DNA of 64,000 nucleotides from Tenebrio molitor. Lineage: Eukaryota; Arthropoda; Insecta; Coleoptera; Tenebrionidae. The stretch covers positions 7,812,001 to 7,876,000 of the forward strand of contig NC_091054.1 in NCBI RefSeq assembly GCF_963966145.1, written 5' to 3'. The notes beneath the pieces were generated by a model, which searched no databases, was not told the DNA's origin, and saw nothing but the letters and a program-made list of their open reading frames with translations. How positions within the stretch are numbered: the stretch's first letter is position 1; the number at the start of each line of letters is the position of its first letter. This document shows positions 23,344 through 32,995 of this stretch, one piece after another. A program made the translations under genes and the position numbers.

Positions 23344-24603
23344 ATGAAGATGTCCCCCAGAGTTCTCCTTCTGGTCCTCGGCTTCCTCGCACTGAGCAGT
23401 GCATTTGAAGTTAAAAACTTACTGAAGACCCTCCAAAAGAGAGAGGTGTCGTCGTCACTCCTCTCCAAAAGTGGAAACTTGAACACACTCATCCGAAAGC
23501 GTCGCGATGCTGAGGAGTCCGCCGAACCCACCAGCGGAGAAGTCATCTCAATATTAAGATTCTTCGTAAGTGTGCACATTTAGTAGAACAACATCTGTAA
23601 AGCGGTTTTAGATGGCATTGGGTTGGCACGAAGACAAACATGACGTCCTGGCAAGTTTTCTTGAAGAGATGTCGGACCCCACCAACAATGTGACGGTCAT
23701 AGGATGGCAAAGGATTCTGGATGAGCAAGGCGACATCAAAGAGATCAACACCATTCAGCTGGTCATTCCTCCAAAGGTAATAAAGACAACTGGAAGTGTT
23801 TCATTGATGGTGATTTGATTGAAGCCTGTCAGTGACGGTGACACAAGCTACGACGACGACGATGATGACGAAGACGAGGATGACGACGACAATTTTCTTC
23901 CGCCCTCTACCATTAACGAAATGAAGGAAATGTTTGAGCCTTTAGCTGATTTAGGCATTCCTGGCAGCGTTACCGCTGAGGAATTCAACAAAAAGGGGGA
24001 ACTTGAGACCGTCATTTACTTGGACAAAGACGAACTGGTATTAAGATGTCGCACTCTTGAACGTGTTTTAAGATTAATAATTTCAGTACGGCAAAGCAGA
24101 AGGTTTCTCCGTTTACAACAAAACAGCAACTGTCACCGCAGAAGAAGTCTCAGATTTTGTCAAGAGAATTAAACCGGGAGCTTTCGGCAAACCCTCCGTT
24201 TTGAAATACGATGTTGATGGCAACCTCATTGTGGACCAGAGTAAAGTCCAGCCTCATCTTTTGGTAATGACCAAACAAGGTTTCTCGACGAGATTTTAAA
24301 TTCGCTCCTATGCAGGGCACCTTGAGCGACTACTATGAAGCCAACGACGATATGATTTTATCCGGTGCGGAGGTAATCGCTCAGATTTCGCAACAGTACC
24401 ACCAGGAAGAAATTCCTAAGGAATTGGCCAAACACTACAACAATGCCTACCCACTCTACAAGTGGAGAGTCTTGGTCAACCCCTCTTCTTACTACGTCAC
24501 CAGAGATGTAGCCGTCACTTTGACTTACGACAATTTCGATCTGGACGATAAAAGTGACGTGGAGTACTACGTCTACGGAGTCAAAAAAGAAGCCAATAAG
24601 TAA
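23344..24603 (+). CDS. Secreted LC8-like repeat protein, type B, most diverged (B3)
   Basis: Five exons: 23344-23565, 23612-23776, 23825-24037, 24087-24263, 24316-24603. All junctions are phase 0 and the product is 354 aa. The extra intron divides what is exon 2 in B1. The signal peptide is at residues 1-20 (VLLLVLGFLALSSA). RKRR at 51-54 is a consensus furin-type site, so an N-terminal propeptide is likely. Exon 2 has NNVTVIGWQRIL, matching the family motif. Residues 139-151 are an unbroken Asp/Glu run. The last exon contains EEIPKELAKHYNN and W309-R-V-L-V-N-P. There is no cysteine. Codon use is more GC-rich than in the other copies and every exon is open, suggesting long-term constraint. 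It may be the founding member of the B type. Confidence 0.85.
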
Positions 24604-26706
24604 TACCACCGAACGTGCTTTAATTGTTGTCTTAGTAAAACACTAAATCTTCGTTATTTCTTGTTTGTTTTTTACCCCAAAGAATACCACTGCCCATTAC
24701 GACATTCATAAAGTCCTCTGTCACAACAGTCGAGATCCATAAATTAACATCAGTCAAAATGAAGACTTCTCGTGACGAAGTCATCGAACTGTACCTAGTA
24801 CTAGCCAAAATAAAAAAATTGAAAGGCGCGCCTGAATAGAAATTCTAATTTGGCGCCGTCGTGGTCGTGAAATTATTCATGGGAGTGTTGGTGGAAGATT
24901 CGAGAGGGTTGGCTGTTGGTTTATTTGTATTCTTAATTAGTTTTGAATTGTTTGAAATGGTACAGGGAATGTGCTGCCTCGGCTGCTGCTTGTGCAGCAG
25001 TGCTAAGTAGGATCAGCAGGGGAAAGCCCCTGAAAGCGATTATCAGAAACTTGACAATGAGGCAAATGGATGACCTTGAGCTTGCGGATGGTTTCGGGAT
25101 TGTACTGATTGTAGTTAGAAAGAAAATGGAGGTTGTGAACGACGACGATCTCATAAAGACAATCAATCATTGAATGTAAAAAGTTGTTGCGAAGATTAGG
25201 CAACCCCAAATACAGTGGTATGATTGTTGTAAAATTGATTAAAAACCAAATTTTGTTGTTATTTAGTTGGTTTGTCTTATTTGTAAGCTACTGAATCAAT
25301 TGATTAATATAATTAATCAAATTAGATTTTATTTCGTGTTAATTCCGATCTGAATGCGGTCCCGTTTCCTGTCATTAGTGTCACGATTTTGTCGGTGTTT
25401 ATGTAATTGATTGTTTTTACAACTCTCATGTTTTGTATCAATTAGTGTAGTGTTAGAGGGAGTTATTTTAATTAAATTAAATAGAAGTTGGCCTAATTAA
25501 ATTAAATATACGGATGTCAACAATAAATTACCTCATAGGATTCGAACTTTTAGGGAAATTACGTTTTTCATGTTGTGTGTATATAACTAGAATTTTCAAA
25601 AGTAATTTTGAATGCCAAGGTTGGTTACAATGAATTGATTGTGAAACGAAAAAACATGGATCACTTAGCGAAAAATAGAGCCATATTATGCAGCTGTTAC
25701 AAAGAATTTGTTGCCTCACGGTTACGATATCTTTTGTTTGTCACCAGAAACTACATAGCTTCCAACCTAACCAACTTTATGGCAACCTATTAAAGAATAT
25801 CGCTAAATCCTAAGGAGTAATTTATTTTTGACACGATTATATATATGTATAGACGCGAACTTCTTTATCTAGGGACGCGAACGCGAAGCGGATACGAATG
25901 AAGTTGGTCATGTTAAATGAATTAAATGAAGAAAGAATTAAATAAATAAAACGGGAGCCATCTGGTAGCTCTGTTATTACTAAATATGTCTGAGTTAGCC
26001 AGTCGGCATTGCAGTTTCCTTTTAGTCCGATTACAGTGATGTGAGTGTCATTTTTCTATCAACAAATTTCCATCACGATTATAGTAATTTAATTATTACA
26101 ATCCTCGAGGTGAGTGTTCATTATCAATTACAAAACGCTAAACAGTGTCGGGGGCGCCGTTTCTCCAACTTTCCCAGCTGAGAACCGGCAGAAATAAAAA
26201 TGCGCCTCAGGCGTATAGGTCAAGATTTGTCTATCAAAATTTTATATTTAAAAGGAACACGATCGCCCGAGTCTTTGTATGGAGCGTGGTCGAGAGTATG
26301 AAAGACCTTTGGTGGCAAAGTCAGTACTACCGTGAAATTTGTTGGTTAGATTGGACAATTACCGGCAGCTCGGCCATGTGATTGAACTCTCAATGCCCCT
26401 TTTGGGCGAAAATCGTCGATAATCTTATGTAATTAGAGCGATCGCGCCTTAATTCGTGTTTCGCGATGTAAACAATAAATAGCACCGCTAAACTGGCAAC
26501 AAACCACACTCTCCTCCACCAGTTTATATTTAGACCTCTCCAACACTCTCCGGATAAACTCCCAAATAAAAAACAAACTTGCAAATCACGAACGCCTATT
26601 ATGCCCGCATCCAGGACATGAACTTGTTATCCTTGGTATTAACGGTATTCTTGACGGGATCGCTTCAAATTTTGAGGTTATTTTTCAGTGCTGTGGGAGA
26701 AAAGCT
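24604..26706. other. Intergenic DNA between the secreted-protein cluster and GMPS
   Basis: No convincing gene. Overlapping frames on both strands at about 24,933-25,173 (76-77 codons) share the same low-complexity Ala/Ser-rich stretch and have no start or splice context. AT-rich direct repeats (ATTAAATTAAATA) occur at about 25,475-25,510. Confidence 0.4.
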
Positions 26707-29700
26707 ATGCACAGTCTAAACCTGGAAGGTCAGTACACGAACACGAATGGGGCCTCCAATCCTGAGAAAATCGTCATACTCGACGCTGGAGCACAGTATG
26801 GGAAGGTCATCGACAGGAAGGTGAGGGAGCTGAACGTCGAGTCCCACATCCTGCCCCTGGACACGCCGGCGTTCAACATCAAAGAGGGCGGCTACAAGGC
26901 CGTCATCATCTCGGGGGGACCCAGTTCGGTCTACGCCGAAGACGCGCCCAGATACGACGCCGACATATTTCGAATAGGTTTACCGGTTTTAGGTAATCAA
27001 CTGGCTGTTTGTCGCAGTGATACTCTAACGAGTGTTTCAGGGATATGTTATGGCATGCAGATGATGAACAAAGAGTTCGGGGGCTCCGTCATCAGAAAAG
27101 ACAGTCGCGAAGATGGGCAGTTTAACATAGAAGTCAACACCAAAAGCATTTTATTTAAGTAAGATTTTTTTTACAATTATTTTTTTAATCTCAATTACCA
27201 CATCGAACACGCACATTCGATAATTATTTTGTAAGACGTGATGTAACGATTTTATCACAGTTGAGGGACATTTAAATTGATCCATATTGTGTGCTCATTT
27301 AGATCTTCACGCTAACACATATCTGTCTAATTCAGCTGAGGTCAAGGTCACTTGACAGATATTTTCGTTTTGAAACGATTTTGATTGTTTCAGATTTTTT
27401 TTTTTGTCCGCGTTTAAGCTTTGTAAGAATGTCTAAATGAAGAAGAAATTATGCAGTCTTTGTTCTGGCCTGCGCCACTGTGTCTAAAATTTTACAACTT
27501 CTCTGTCATCGTTTTAAGGAGAATTATGCCAATTCATATCGTTGCCAAAATAAACATTGTAAGACTCCAAAATACGCGAAGATGCGATCGATGATGACTT
27601 TTAATTCCGTTAAAAAAAATTTGAACCAAAGGGAAGTTATTGCAAATTTGTTTTTTTTTGCAGAGGTCTGGACAAAATCCAAACAGTATTGTTAACTCAC
27701 GGCGACGCCATCGATAAAGTCGCCGAGAATTTCCGACCGATCGCCCAAAGTTCGTCGTTCTGCGCCGGCATCTGCAACGAAAAACTCCGCCTGTACGGCT
27801 TACAGTTCCATCCGGAAGTGGATCTCACCCCCAACGGAAAGGCCATCCTTAAGAACTTCTTGTTCGACGTTGCCGGCCTGACCGGGACTTACACCATGTC
27901 GTGTCGGGAGAAGGAGTGCGTGAAGTACATCAACAGCACGGTCGGCAACAACAAAGTCCTCCTGTTGGTGAGCGGCGGCGTGGACAGTTCCGTCGCCGCC
28001 GCCCTCCTCCACAAAGCGCTGCGGCCCGACCAGATAATAGCCATCCACATGGACAACGGCTTCATGCGTAAGAACGAGAGCGCCAAGGTGTACCACTCCC
28101 TGCAGAAGATCGGTATGAACTTGAGGGTTGTGAACGCTGCGAGCACGTTCCTGGAAGGTACGACGGTGGTGCCGGTGGACAAGCACGAGTCCACCCTGCG
28201 CACCACCCTCACCAGCATGCTGTGCAAGACGTGCGACCCGGAGGAGAAGCGGAAGATCATCGGCGACGTGTTCGTCCGCATCTCGGACGAGATCATAGCG
28301 GATCTCCGCCTGAATCCCGAGGAGGTGCTGTTGGGGCAGGGGACCCTCAGGCCCGACCTGATCGAGTCGGCGTCGACGTTGGTCTCAAGTAAAGCCGACA
28401 CGATCAAAACCCACCACAACGACTCGGCGATGGTGAGGAAGCTACGGACGGAGGGGAGGGTGGTGGAGCCGCTGAAGGACTTCCACAAGGACGAAGTGAG
28501 GGCGTTGGGGCGCGACCTCGGATTGGCCGCAGATCTGGTCATGAGGCACCCGTTTCCGGGGCCCGGCTTGGCAATCAGGGTGTTGTGTGCGGAGGAGCCC
28601 TACATGGAGAGGGACTTTTCCGAAACGCAGGTTTTAGTGAAAATTATCGTCGAATTCGATCAGATGTTGCAGAAGAAGCACGCGCTGCTCAACAGGGTCG
28701 AGGCCGTCACAAATAACGAGGAGAGGTGAGGAATGTTCGCAGACGTTTACGTGCACGTGGGGTATTCGGTCAGATTATTTTTCCGATGTGAGAAAGAAAA
28801 ATGTCGGGTGGTAACAAAACGTTCACTAATGAAATCTATTTCGTTCGGACGAAAATACACTCAGGGTACTCGTTAGATTGTTTTTATTAGATTATTATTT
28901 TAAAATTTGTGATGGTAATAGAGTGTTTCGTAATCAATTCTATTTTGTTCAGTAAAAAATGCTGAATGATCTGTATTTCATCATTTTTTTTTCGCACAGT
29001 AAAAAATGGAAGTATTTTATTATATGTACAACTATTTTTACTGAACAAGAATACAATATTGTGCATTTAATTTGTAGCGAAAACTGTGTACCCTGTCCCG
29101 TGCGCTGTTTAGCTTCATTTTTTTTTAAACTAGCTTTCATTTATCGTGGAGATTGATTATGCGGTTATTCGACAGGAACGTGTTGCGAACAATATCGAGC
29201 AAGCAGAAATTGGCAGCCACGCTCCTGCCGATAAGGAGCGTCGGAGTCCAGGGCGATTCTCGTTCGTACAGTTACGTAGTAGGTATATCAAGTGAAAAAG
29301 AGCCCGATTGGGACGACCTCATGTTTCTCGCCTGCCTTATACCAAGAATTTGCCGAAATATAAACAGAGTCTCTTACATTTTCGGCGGCCTCGTCAAAGA
29401 ACCGATACTAGACCTCACCATCACATACCTTACGAGTAACGTATTAGCGACGTTAAGACAATGCGACGACGTTGCCACTACGGTAAGTGATATTTATTAA
29501 TTTCTATTCGTACGCCTGGAAGGTTAAGAAAGTGGCTTTCGGAGCAGCTTACGAAGCCGCTGATACGGCCTTCCAAGATTAACACTGCCGAGTGAACAGT
29601 TTTGTATTGGTCAAGTCCTACAATCGAGGCTACAGCTCGGCAGACATCATTTCAAGATGGCGGACAGAGAGTTTGACGTTTGTGATATTTTTGTAGGTCT

Positions 29701-30039
29701 TACACAATAGTGGGCACATGAATTCTGTGAGTCAAATGCCTGTGATTCTGCTACCTTTACACTTTGACAGGGACCAGGCATTGAGGATTCCCTCTTGTCA
29801 GCGATCCATAGTCTTGAGACCTTTCTGCACTCGTGATTTCATGACGGGAATGCCTGCCGTACCTGGAAAACAACTGCCTTTAGATGTGGGTTCGGTAAGT
29901 CTCGTCGCAAGTGCAATTCTGACTTGCGTGATTTCAGGTGGTGCGGAAAATGTCCGAGGACATCTTAAAAGTACCGGGCATTTCTAGGGTACTCTACGAT
30001 TTAACATCAAAACCACCAGGCACAACAGAATGGGAATGA
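26707..30039 (+). CDS. GMPS: GMP synthase (glutamine-hydrolysing)
   Basis: Six exons: 26707-26992, 27041-27158, 27664-28725, 29176-29482, 29697-29894, 29938-30039. The product is 690 aa, close to the usual animal length (693 in human). The enzyme converts XMP to GMP in the cytosol using glutamine and ATP. The N-terminal glutamine amidotransferase domain has its nucleophile in G-I-C98-Y-G and the His184/Glu186 pair in FHPEV. The ATP-pyrophosphatase P-loop is SGGVDSS (238-244). The C-terminal dimerisation domain ends with KPPGTTEWE, as in orthologues. Phases agree at every junction (1, 2, 2, 0, 0). Intron 1 is 48 bp, in frame and stop-free; retaining it would insert 16 residues just before the catalytic Cys. 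The orthologue in Drosophila is burgundy. The first two introns flank the catalytic Cys exon. Confidence 0.97.
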
Positions 30040-31285
30040 TAATCAGCAACGTTGTCACATAAATTATTAATTGTGTAATTTGTTAGCATGGACAGACTTT
30101 AAGAAGGTTTCCTGTTTTATTCTTTTAAAATATATTGTATATGGTTGTTGAAAACGGCGACTGTGTTTTGTTACAATCTTTGATTTTAAATTAACACACT
30201 TGGCTCAAAAATATTTGTATATGTTGAATGTGCACTTTTTTCCTCGGATCCAAGGGACAAACTACTGTTATCGCGATAATATGCTATCAAGTCAGTTATT
30301 AATTTTTTTACAATTATATTAAATTGGCAAGTTGCACTTTATATATTTAACTTATTTTATTTTTTCCATTGTGTTATTAAAAGTCAATTCTATTAGTTCT
30401 GAGTTTTATTTCTGAAACAATTTTGGGATGTTAGTAGTCTAATATCTGTAACTTTTTAACTCAGATTATTATGCCTAGTTGTCTTAGTCATTTTCCTATT
30501 TTGTATGTATTATTTTTTAACAAAAACCCGTATTTCAACTAAAACATCAAAAACAACGTTGAATTTGACTTTTTACCCTTATTTTTAACACCTTAACAAC
30601 ATTTTTTAGAAAAATGAGTCGATTTTCAAGTTTTAGTTGTTCAAGTTTGTTGAGTTTGAAAAACAGCCCATTGAGGTCTTTTTAAAAACACAAAAAATCC
30701 AGAAAATGACCTGTTTTCAAGCCCATTTTATCTATTGAAACATCAATTTTTTATGGAAACTACCCTATTTTTTATGGCCTTTTTAAAAATGTGAGCCAGA
30801 TTTTTATGCCAAAAATAAGGAAAACTACTTGATTTGTAAAGATTTCTTAAAAAATGTGAGCCAGACGTAACAACTGAATCTGTGGTTTTTGTTAAAAAAT
30901 AATGCATAGAAAATAGGAAAATGACTAAGAAAACTATTTTAGGCATAATAATCTGAGTTAAAAAGTTACACATATTAGACTACTGATGTAAAATGTAACC
31001 GAATATGGTTAGGAAGCAGACCCTGGGATGCAAAGAATACATGTTGCAGAACGAGAGAAGAGGGAAAATGTTTCTATATAATTATATATTTTAAGTATTC
31101 ACCAGCAAAGGAACTGATCAGAACATTCAATTCGAGTGTTTATTTAAAATTTGTATATTTTGAAATTATTTGTTAAGGTAATTGCAGATTACACATTTAC
31201 CGACAACGCACAAATTGCAACATAACCTAAAATAGTTGAAATTAGGTTTAGGTGGAATCATTCTAGTAATATTTTGAACACGAAA
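30040..31285. other. Intergenic DNA between GMPS and mRpL12
   Basis: AT-rich, without a coding exon. It contains the 552-bp inverted-repeat element described separately. The mRpL12 promoter should lie in the last 200 bp, where no obvious TATA box is seen, as is usual for housekeeping genes. Confidence 0.5.
30433..30984. mobile_element. 552-bp inverted-repeat DNA element
   Basis: The arms of about 95 bp begin AGTAGTCTAATAT and share GTAACTTTTTAACTCAG, TTATTATGCCTA and CTTAGTCATTTTCCTATTTT. The flanks are GATGTT on the left and GATGTA on the right, an imperfect 5-6 bp target duplication. The interior has no open frame, so it is a non-autonomous element. Confidence 0.8.
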
Positions 31286-31875
31286 ATGCATTCCGCTCGT
31301 TTAATTGTGCGTTCGCCGCTAAAGAACTGGCGTGCCATATCTCGGTGGTAAGTTTACATTCCCTAAAAACCGCATGACATAACCTCTCTTCCAGTTCAGC
31401 CCTGTCCCAAACCGAAGCGCAATCAGTCGTCGCCGAAAAACTGACAGTCCCTCCCCCAAGCGGTGTCGACAGGCCCGTTAGCCCCAAGATCGAAAAATTA
31501 GTGACGGAAATTTCTCAACTGAACCTTCTTGAGGTATCGGAATTGAGCGGGGCTCTAAAAAAGCGATTAAACTTGCCCGACGCGCCTGTCATGCCAATTG
31601 GGGGTTTCGCCGCGGCGGCTCCGGCGGAAGAGGAGGACGAGGCGCCGAAACAAGTCAAGTCAATATTCACGGTGAAGTTGATGAAATTCGACGAGAAACA
31701 AAAAGTTCCGTTGATTAAAGAAATCAAAGGGCTGATAGAAGGAATGAATTTGGTGCAGGCGAAGAAATTCGTGGAGAGTGCACCGACTGTAGTCAAAGCT
31801 GACGTTGGCAAAGAAGAGGCGGATAAGCTGAAAGCTGCGATAGAGAAAGTCGGCGGCGTTATAGAAATCGAATAA
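31286..31875 (+). CDS. mRpL12: Mitochondrial ribosomal protein bL12m
   Basis: Two exons, 31286-31347 and 31395-31875 (phase 2 intron of 47 bp), giving 180 aa. The Arg-rich, acid-free N-terminus (MHSARLIVRSPLKNWRAISR) is a mitochondrial targeting sequence. Residues about 50-82 are the L7/L12 dimerisation helices (LVTEISQLNLLEVSELSGAL). An Ala/Glu hinge follows (about 93-104), then the C-terminal factor-binding domain from about 107 with FTVKLMKFDEKQKVPLIKEI and the final KVGGVIEIE. It forms the stalk of the mitoribosome large subunit, where it recruits translation factors, and in animals it also binds mitochondrial RNA polymerase. It is convergent with the C19orf12 homologue, 190 bp apart. Confidence 0.95.
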
Positions 31876-31917
31876 ATGATTGTTAGACTGAGTCTTTGTG
31901 GTATGTAAATTTGTTTA

Positions 31918-32995
31918 ATGAATATTTGCGAAATGATGAGTTTTTTATTGGTCCTTCGAGCCGGATAATCATATAACGCGATTTTTAAAAAACCTTTATT
32001 TTTGTACAAATGTCATAAATAATCAAATAACACATAAGAGATATTTTGCGATTATTATCGTGTTTTCAATGTTTCAAAGAGATGCCTTTCTCAGTGAAGA
32101 ATGCTTTCATGGCGTCAAAAACGGCGCGTTCCAATTGTTTATCATGGACAACTGTTTCCAATAATTCGGCAGCAACGATAATCAAATGCGGATTTATATT
32201 TTGGACAACGGCCCATACTGCATCTGCAAGTTTTGTTCTTTCCGCCTCGGTCAAATCTTCTTTTATAATTTTGTGTAATGGTTTGTATTTTCTGTAATAG
32301 ATTATTCCACCGAGAACAGCTCCAACGGTCGCACCTGGTAACACCTAAATTTCATTTCCGCTTTATACGATAGACTTTTACCAATGAATAATCCTAGGGG
32401 GCCTCCGATAAATGCCCCTACGAAAGCTGCAAGTCCTGCGATGGCAGCACCTTTCGCACTTCCACTAGCAGTAGCTCTTATGTCCTGACGTTCGGCGAAG
32501 AGATTGCAGAAAGCAATTATTTCGCTTCTGGGTAGGGACATGTTTGAGCGATGAAATTTTGTAGCCGAGAGCCCCCCAAATAAATAATGTTTCAACGAAT
32601 GGTGCGAAAATTTGTTGGGTGGGCCTTTAATTACGTCTTAATTTTTAATTGTCAAATTAAAAGTGGGTCAGATTTGTCAATTACAACTGTCTTTTAGTTA
32701 TGTGCATTCGAACTTTTTTCCAAACATACAATTATTTGATGTGATGCCGCAGTTACAGCGATGCAATAAAACTGAATTTTTAATAATGGAAATAACGTTT
32801 TAGTTCATTATGAAATGATTTTTTTTTTTGCATTAACGAATATTTGCGGAAAGTGAGTTTTTATGCCAGTTTTAGATGAACACCAGTTTTTAAAAAACGT
32901 TTATTTTTGAGAATATGTACAAATGCTATAAATAATCAAATTACAACACACAGAGAGGTACCTAAATTGCGATTATTATGATTCCGTGTTAACTT
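31918..32995. repeat. Direct duplication of a 3'-end segment (31,918-32,070 and 32,840-32,995)
   Basis: The segment after mRpL12 and at the 3' end of the C19orf12 homologue is similar to the one at the 3' end of the first SLC26 gene. Shared blocks are AATATTTGCG, TTTTTAAAAAAC-TTTATTTTTG, ATAAATAATCAAAT and TTGCGATTATTAT. Both copies supply the minus-strand AATAAA (31,995-32,000 and 32,900-32,905) and reach the stop codon of their gene. So two unrelated genes share a duplicated 3' untranslated region. Confidence 0.7.
32066..32541 (-). CDS. C19orf12: C19orf12-family membrane protein
   Basis: Two exons, 32541-32382 and 32334-32066 (phase 1 intron of 47 bp), giving 142 aa, about the length of the human protein. 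The acceptor was chosen because the earlier AG (after AAATTT) breaks the frame. The core KGAAIAGLAAFVGAFIGGPLG is the family's glycine-zipper-like hydrophobic hairpin, followed by a second hydrophobic segment and an amphipathic C-terminal region. The human protein associates with mitochondria, ER and contact sites, and its loss causes the neurodegeneration MPAN; its biochemical role is unresolved. An alternative start at 32,595 would add 18 residues, but the ATG at 32,541 fits the family. A minus-strand AATAAA lies at 31,995-32,000. Confidence 0.85.

Larger units (their letters stand above)
11916..24603. repeat. Cluster of duplicated divergent A-B gene pairs
   Basis: From left to right the copies alternate in type and strand: A4(-) B1(+), A(-, about 15 kb) B2(+), A(-, about 18 kb) B(+, about 19.3 kb), B(+, 20.2 kb) A(-, 21.3-22.2 kb), B3(+). 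Most A copies lie head to head with the next B copy. B starts at 13,472 and 16,534 are 3,062 bp apart. The pattern fits repeated duplication of a head-to-head pair followed by loss of most copies. Confidence 0.75.

Noticed and set aside
24933..25173. Overlapping 76-77 codon frames on both strands
   Set aside because: They mirror each other over a low-complexity GCTGCTGCT-like stretch. No start context or homology.
27889..28542. 217-codon minus-strand frame
   Set aside because: Antisense of the GC-rich large exon of GMP synthase.
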